A stretch of 64,000 nt of DNA from the NCBI GenBank assembly GCA_020410825.1, contig CP084576.1:496001-560000 (forward strand). The letters run 5' to 3'. The notes under the pieces are model-generated. The model was not told the DNA's origin. It did not search any database and saw only the letters and a list, made by a program, of their open reading frames with translations. How positions within the stretch are numbered: position 1 is the first letter of the stretch; each line of letters begins with the position of its first letter. The translations under genes and the position numbers were made by a program. Of this stretch, positions 63,167-64,000 are shown piece after piece. The DNA is from Candidatus Megaera endosymbiont of Mesostigma viride (GTDB lineage: Bacteria > Pseudomonadota > Alphaproteobacteria > Rickettsiales > Rickettsiaceae).

Positions 63167-64000
63167 GTGAAAATATCAGAACAAAGAAGCTTGGCAAGAG
63201 AACAAAAAGAAGCTGTAGGTTTATTATCTATAGGCACGTTCCTTGAATACTTTGATTTGATGCTATACGTTCATATGGCGGTACTGCTTAATGAGCTGTT
63301 TTTCCCCAAAACTGATTCTTTTTCTAGTTCTATTATTGCGGCCTTTACTTTTTGTGTAACTTTTATTACAAGGCCACTCGGTGCATTATTGTTTGGCTGG
63401 ATAGGAGACAATATTGGGCGTAAGTCTACTGTTATCATAACTACTTTTATGATGGCATTTACTTGTTTTATAATGGCTAATCTTCCGACTTATGCTCAGT
63501 GGGGGTATTTTGCCTCCATATTTATGATTATATGCCGTATCCTGCAAGGTATGTCATCTTTAGGAGAAACAGTAGGAGCAGAACTTTACTTGACGGAAAC
63601 TATCAAACCTCCCTTGCAATATCCTATAGTATCATTTATTACAGTTTGTTGTAGTTTAGGAGGTATGGTGGCTCTTATCGTTGCTCATATTTCCAGTTCC
63701 TATGCTATGAATTGGCGTGTAGCATTTTGGTTTGGCGCAGGGATTGCTCTTATCGGTGGTATCTCTCGCACAGCACTTAAGGAAACTCCAGAATTTGTTG
63801 ATGCAAAACGCAAATTACAGAGATTTTATAAACAGTATAAAAATGAGCAAGTTAATCTTGATATATCTAAGAATAGCAATCTGATCGTTCATGAGAAAGT
63901 TGATTATAAAACCTGCTTGGCGCTATTTCTTATGGATTGTATTTGGCCTTTTTGCTTTTACTTTAGTTATATTTATTGCGGTTCTATCTTAAGTGACGTT
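63167..64000 (+). CDS. MFS transporter, ProP-like (3' end outside window)
   Basis: The frame is open from a GTG at 63167 to the window end, giving 278 residues. Sequence features are LLSIGTFLEYFDLMLYVHMAVLLNELFF and FITRPLGALLFGWIGDNIGRKSTVII, the metabolite:proton symporter signature (RPxGxxxxGxxGDxxGRR-like), then GMSSLGETVGAELYLTE and NWRVAFWFGAG. It resembles the ProP-type carriers that are present in several copies in Rickettsia. Six to seven helices are visible. The substrate may be an osmolyte or a dicarboxylate-like compound; it is not known. No strong Shine-Dalgarno precedes the GTG. Confidence 0.85.
   Translation, partial: MKISEQRSLAREQKEAVGLLSIGTFLEYFDLMLYVHMAVLLNELFFPKTDSFSSSIIAAFTFCVTFITRPLGALLFGWIGDNIGRKSTVIITTFMMAFTCFIMANLPTYAQWGYFASIFMIICRILQGMSSLGETVGAELYLTETIKPPLQYPIVSFITVCCSLGGMVALIVAHISSSYAMNWRVAFWFGAGIALIGGISRTALKETPEFVDAKRKLQRFYKQYKNEQVNLDISKNSNLIVHEKVDYKTCLALFLMDCIWPFCFYFSYIYCGSILSDV

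Overview
The window looks like a chromosome segment of an obligate intracellular alphaproteobacterium of the order Rickettsiales, most likely family Rickettsiaceae. The DNA is visibly AT-rich. It carries a Tlc-type ATP/ADP translocase, a ProP-like MFS carrier, a COX15-type heme A synthase, an L_180-class NAD-glutamate dehydrogenase of about 1,600 residues, pieces of an alphaproteobacterial gene transfer agent (GTA), and a DUF2748-like protein that I recall from Rickettsia. The species assignment is inference; no rRNA or other marker is present.

Layout. 1-2706: tolR (5' truncated), tolA, tolB. 2947-7525: an RND efflux pair (periplasmic adaptor and permease), then ruvC. 7542-12021: PAP2 phosphatase, a lineage-specific 626-residue protein with an HEHIH motif, rnhB, rsmE and an SdhAF4-like gene. 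12027-18615: uvrD-type helicase, two small heat-shock proteins (one membrane-anchored), an APH(6)-like kinase, the Tlc translocase and a DUF6314 protein. 18719-23626: tyrS, rlpA, a BON lipoprotein and an S9 peptidase. 23924-32593, all on the minus strand: der, hemD, a mitofilin-position membrane protein, hemY-like, zapE, tmk, then a sodium:solute symporter overlapping a histidine kinase in another frame. 32652-37617: a DUF2335 protein and a compact GTA operon (protease, capsid, g6, g7, g8, g12, g13) without terminase, portal, tail tube or tape measure. 37779-46066: an Mrp-type cation/proton antiporter operon continuing into ctaA and an rluC-type gene. 46069-52725: a Ser-rich orphan, a 6S RNA candidate, zapA, a coiled-coil protein, a RodZ-like HTH membrane protein and gdh. 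52820-61134: mnmE, comM, a class II aldolase, mutL, lipB, a YdcF-like protein and the DUF2748-like protein. 61203-64000: tRNA-His, a GIY-YIG-like protein, a degenerate-looking IS200/IS605 element, a palindrome-rich intergenic region and the start of an MFS transporter.

Functional themes are envelope upkeep (Tol-Pal, RlpA, BON, PAP2), energy parasitism and ion homeostasis (Tlc, Mrp, symporter, MFS), respiration (ctaA, SdhAF4), and DNA repair and recombination (ruvC, uvrD, mutL, comM, rnhB).

The most unusual signals are these. (a) A reduced but intact and translationally coupled GTA operon in which g8 abuts g12 directly. (b) Two places where a short copy of the 3' end of a minus-strand housekeeping gene (tmk, and more weakly rnhB) lies on the far side of a lineage-specific block, like an attachment-site duplication. 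(c) Two uncharacterised proteins with zincin-like motifs. (d) A symporter and a histidine kinase that read like one fusion gene split by a one-base frame difference.
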